This document shows positions 61,750 through 64,000 of a stretch of DNA of 64,000 nucleotides, piece by piece; within the stretch, counting starts at the first letter, position 1; every line of letters begins with the position of its first letter. Below the pieces are notes generated by a model. That model searched no databases. It saw only the letters and a program-made list of their open reading frames with translations, and had not been told where the DNA came from. Where the stretch lies: the NCBI GenBank assembly GCA_013433145.1, contig CM024168.1, positions 7,138,184 through 7,202,183 on the forward strand, read 5' to 3'. A program made the translations under genes and the position numbers. The DNA comes from Ascaris suum (lineage: Eukaryota; Nematoda; Chromadorea; Rhabditida; Ascarididae).

Positions 61750-63300
61750 ACAAAAAACCTCTAATTCGAATACTGCTGTAAACAGTTTTCAGAGGAGAGT
61801 TACACGAATGTGCGATCAGTTCTCTCCCATAGTGCAGAAGCAAACAACGTTTGTGTTTCAAAAGTCGACTCGTCAATTCAACGACTTTTCCACTGATTTA
61901 TCGAATGTCCCCATATGCTTCTACATATCCATCCTAAATTTATATTTCACCTTTTCTTTTCAAACCCCGTTGTTTGTTTCTTTGCGACGTTTCATCAGCT
62001 TACGAACCAATGCAATGTCTGCATACTGTCCTCTTTCGTCGGTGGTTTCTGTTCTGTCCAAAATAATATTGCGCTGTAACAAACCGAAATTAACCCCAAG
62101 AAGATTTTTTTGGCCTTGTAGCATGATCGAGGAAAGAAATCAAGAAGACAATCAAGGTGGTTTGAATAGTGCACCTAGTTCTTGTTCCGTGGAGTGGGTT
62201 TACGCATGTTTGGATTCGGAGCGTTCTATACTGTTTATTAATATTTACTCGAGTTTACTAAAATCGTTCACCTACACGATATGTTGTAACAGGTGCTAAA
62301 CGCTGCTAAATGTTTGCGGTGCCGCTACCTTATAATTCCGCTGATATTGCACTATCCCCAACATAAACATCAAGTGGACTGTTCAGCTTAGGATTACCTA
62401 ATGGGATATAATCGGCGGTTCTCTCGATGAACTCACAGAATAACGCTAATCACTGATTGTTTACAAGTGAAATACAGAATTTAATCCAGGTCCATTAATA
62501 TTGATGGTGTTGAGTAGTAGGGAGCATTATTTTTGAATCAGTTACTGCTTTCCATCACCTGTAAGTTGTCGAAGTTCTTTTTCTCCAATCCATGTGCAGA
62601 ATTCCTGACCTGGTTTCCCAATAATCCACTGCTGTCCTGTATTCTCTCAGATCTGTCTTTTATTCCATTAAATCACCTGAAACTACCTGAAGCCTTATTG
62701 CTTTTAATGAGGGAACATCGATAGAGTGCTGAGTTCTAGCAGGTCAGTCTATGCCACAGTAGCTGAGCAGCCAAAACTTCAGAGTGGTGCTGTGGGAGTG
62801 TCAGTTTCAGATGCTGCTTCTGATGAGGGTTCTTTCTGCTAGACAACTTTTAGCGTTTAATAATTCGTTGTGAGTACCTAATGCATTGTTGGAATTGTCT
62901 GCGCATGTAGATAGTTTTTTATTCTTAACTGAGGACTGATGTTCACCTATCTCCCGCTGCGCTTCTCCCTTTCCTGTCTATCGCTATTGAGCGAAACTCT
63001 TTCTCAGTTAAAAGCTGTCGTCAGTGTTTTTTAGTTTATTGGTGAGCCGACCGTTGATTTTTGATGTTCCCGTCTTCCGCTCACCCTTCCTTCTTTTCGC
63101 ACCTCACTACACCATCCCGCTATCCCATCTCACGCCCACCCTTCTGATCCCCCCTTCCACCAAGAAAATGCTTGTACTGCAGAATCCGAAGTCTTGCACC
63201 TCTGGAAGGCATTCTTTACCTGATATTGCAGCTGCTGTAATCGAAGAAGTCTTGGTAGCGTATCCTCTTTCCGTTTGATTGACTGAGTTATCAGTTCCGT
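61750..63300. other. No gene resolved
   Basis: Contains the window's longest ATG-started open frame (61808-62299 plus, 163 codons). It is rich in Ser, Phe and Cys and matches no family I recognise. A frame this long is only marginally unexpected by chance here. Confidence 0.4.
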
Positions 63301-63316
63301 TTGTTTCAGAGTATCT

Positions 63317-63424
63317 ATGTTCGAGCGGCTCAAAAGGGCAATCAGTTTGAGCGGCAGTAATGAAGCAGAACCGCCGCAAGTAGCTGTCGAGCAAGTTCAG
63401 AACGCTGAAGATGAGAACGATGAC
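63317..63424 (+). CDS. Candidate first coding exon of a gene running off the window
   Basis: Follows ccgtttgtttcag|AGTATCT, a consensus AG seven bases before ATG, as at a spliced-leader site. It encodes MFERLKRAISLSGSNEAEPP then QVAVEQVQNAEDENDD, an acidic, low-complexity N terminus, and ends at the perfect donor GATGAC|GTAAGT. The next acceptor could be cttctctacag at 63481 (57-nt intron), which leads to SHLQYDLKCLPLL, or tttttacgcag at 63589, which leads to VVQRESKAENPFFHRLRVDH. Family not recognised. Confidence 0.45.
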
Positions 63425-63589
63425 GTAAGTAATACCAGGCATCGTTAAAATGTCTTTCTTTTTTTATTCTTCTTCTCTACAGAAGTCACATTTGCAATAC
63501 GACCTTAAATGTCTCCCACTTTTGTAATATATTTCTTCATTTGCACACATTAGAGCTTTCTGGCAGGTTTTTTACGCAGGTGGTACAGA

Positions 63590-63823
63590 GAGAAAGCAAA
63601 GCTGAAAACCCCTTCTTTCACCGATTACGAGTTGATCATCGCACCTTTGGAAATTTGGATACCCAGCATTGGGAGAGAAATGAACCAATCGACAGACAGC
63701 GCAAGCTTATTCTTCTTGCAGTTCTTCTGTGGGATCGTTGACGATAACCCTTCTTATATTTCCTTCGCCTGTCGCACCCTAAAATTTTACCTCTCCTTCT
63801 GGCACTTTCCGAGACCACGATAG
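63590..63823 (+). CDS. Possible continuation of the 63.3 kb gene (partial)
   Basis: After tttttacgcag two frames stay open: WYREKAKLKTPSFTDYELII, APLEIWIPSIGREMNQSTDS and on to a stop at 63823, or the frame starting VVQRESKAENPFFH, which stops near 63741. Another acceptor, ttttcgcag near 63911, precedes LPEEGFVQRNDYSDICISDF, so the gene may continue past the window edge. The correct exon chain is not resolved. Confidence 0.25.
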   Translation, partial: EKAKLKTPSFTDYELIIAPLEIWIPSIGREMNQSTDSASLFFLQFFCGIVDDNPSYISFACRTLKFYLSFWHFPRPR

Positions 63824-64000
63824 TTTTTTAAGCGAACCCATGAAAAGTTCTGGAATGTAGACCGTTTTCAAGGGTCCGTATTGTGGAGGAATTAAGTGTT
63901 TTTCGCAGTTTGCCAGAAGAAGGCTTTGTTCAGCGAAATGACTACTCAGATATATGCATTAGCGATTTCTTCGCATTTTTCGTTGAAATTCGATGAACTC

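Noticed and set aside
61808..62299. Longest ATG open frame in the window (163 codons, plus)
   Set aside because: No recognisable domain or splice context, and roughly the length expected as the extreme by chance in this much AT-rich sequence.

Overview
The window is AT-rich eukaryotic DNA, mostly non-coding, with simple-sequence tracts and small inverted repeats. One gene can be read with confidence. It has 11 coding exons and introns of 0.44 to 2.7 kb, runs on the minus strand from 53202 to 40967, and encodes a secreted S28-family serine carboxypeptidase of 474 residues. Splice phases match at all ten junctions. The family resemblance is to the thymus-specific serine protease / K12H4.7-like branch that is expanded in nematodes. 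Together with a trans-splice-like AG three bases before the ATG, short TTTTCAG-type acceptors, long introns and AT richness, this suggests a nematode, perhaps a strongylid-type parasite. The organism is an inference; only the protease is direct evidence.

Layout. 1-6.7 kb: no gene seen; poly-A, poly-G and (TA)n tracts. 6.75-7.21 kb, minus: a phase-matched pair of candidate exons of unknown function. 7.2-28 kb: largely empty apart from a candidate exon at 14.0-14.2 kb, a degenerate 41-bp minisatellite at 10.5 kb, (TA)n and (TC)n tracts, and ambiguous coding-like islands. 28.1-28.66 kb: an island open on both strands. 28.7-40.7 kb: no convincing gene; a 370-bp AT-only array at 32.4 kb and several hairpins at 35.3 and 36.6-37.6 kb. 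40.7-40.86 kb, plus: a candidate last exon with a hydrophobic tail, convergent with the protease. 40.97-53.2 kb: the protease. 53.2-60.7 kb: no gene resolved. 60.69-61.23 kb, minus: two phase-matched candidate exons. 63.3 kb to the end, plus: the likely 5' part of a gene that leaves the window.

The protease has a signal peptide, the QKLDHFN entry motif, the GGSYSG nucleophile motif, the NGSxDPW aspartate motif and a variant histidine motif, so it should be a secreted or lysosomal acid peptidase that cleaves after proline-type residues. Its intron 1 carries three near-identical 101-bp tandem units, and intron 10 carries a hairpin next to a Pol III B-box-like sequence. The start region has a TATA-like element and a 12-bp palindrome containing two opposed GATA cores, which would fit intestinal expression as for many nematode gut proteases. 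No CRISPR array, bacterial operon, rRNA or intact tRNA was recognised.
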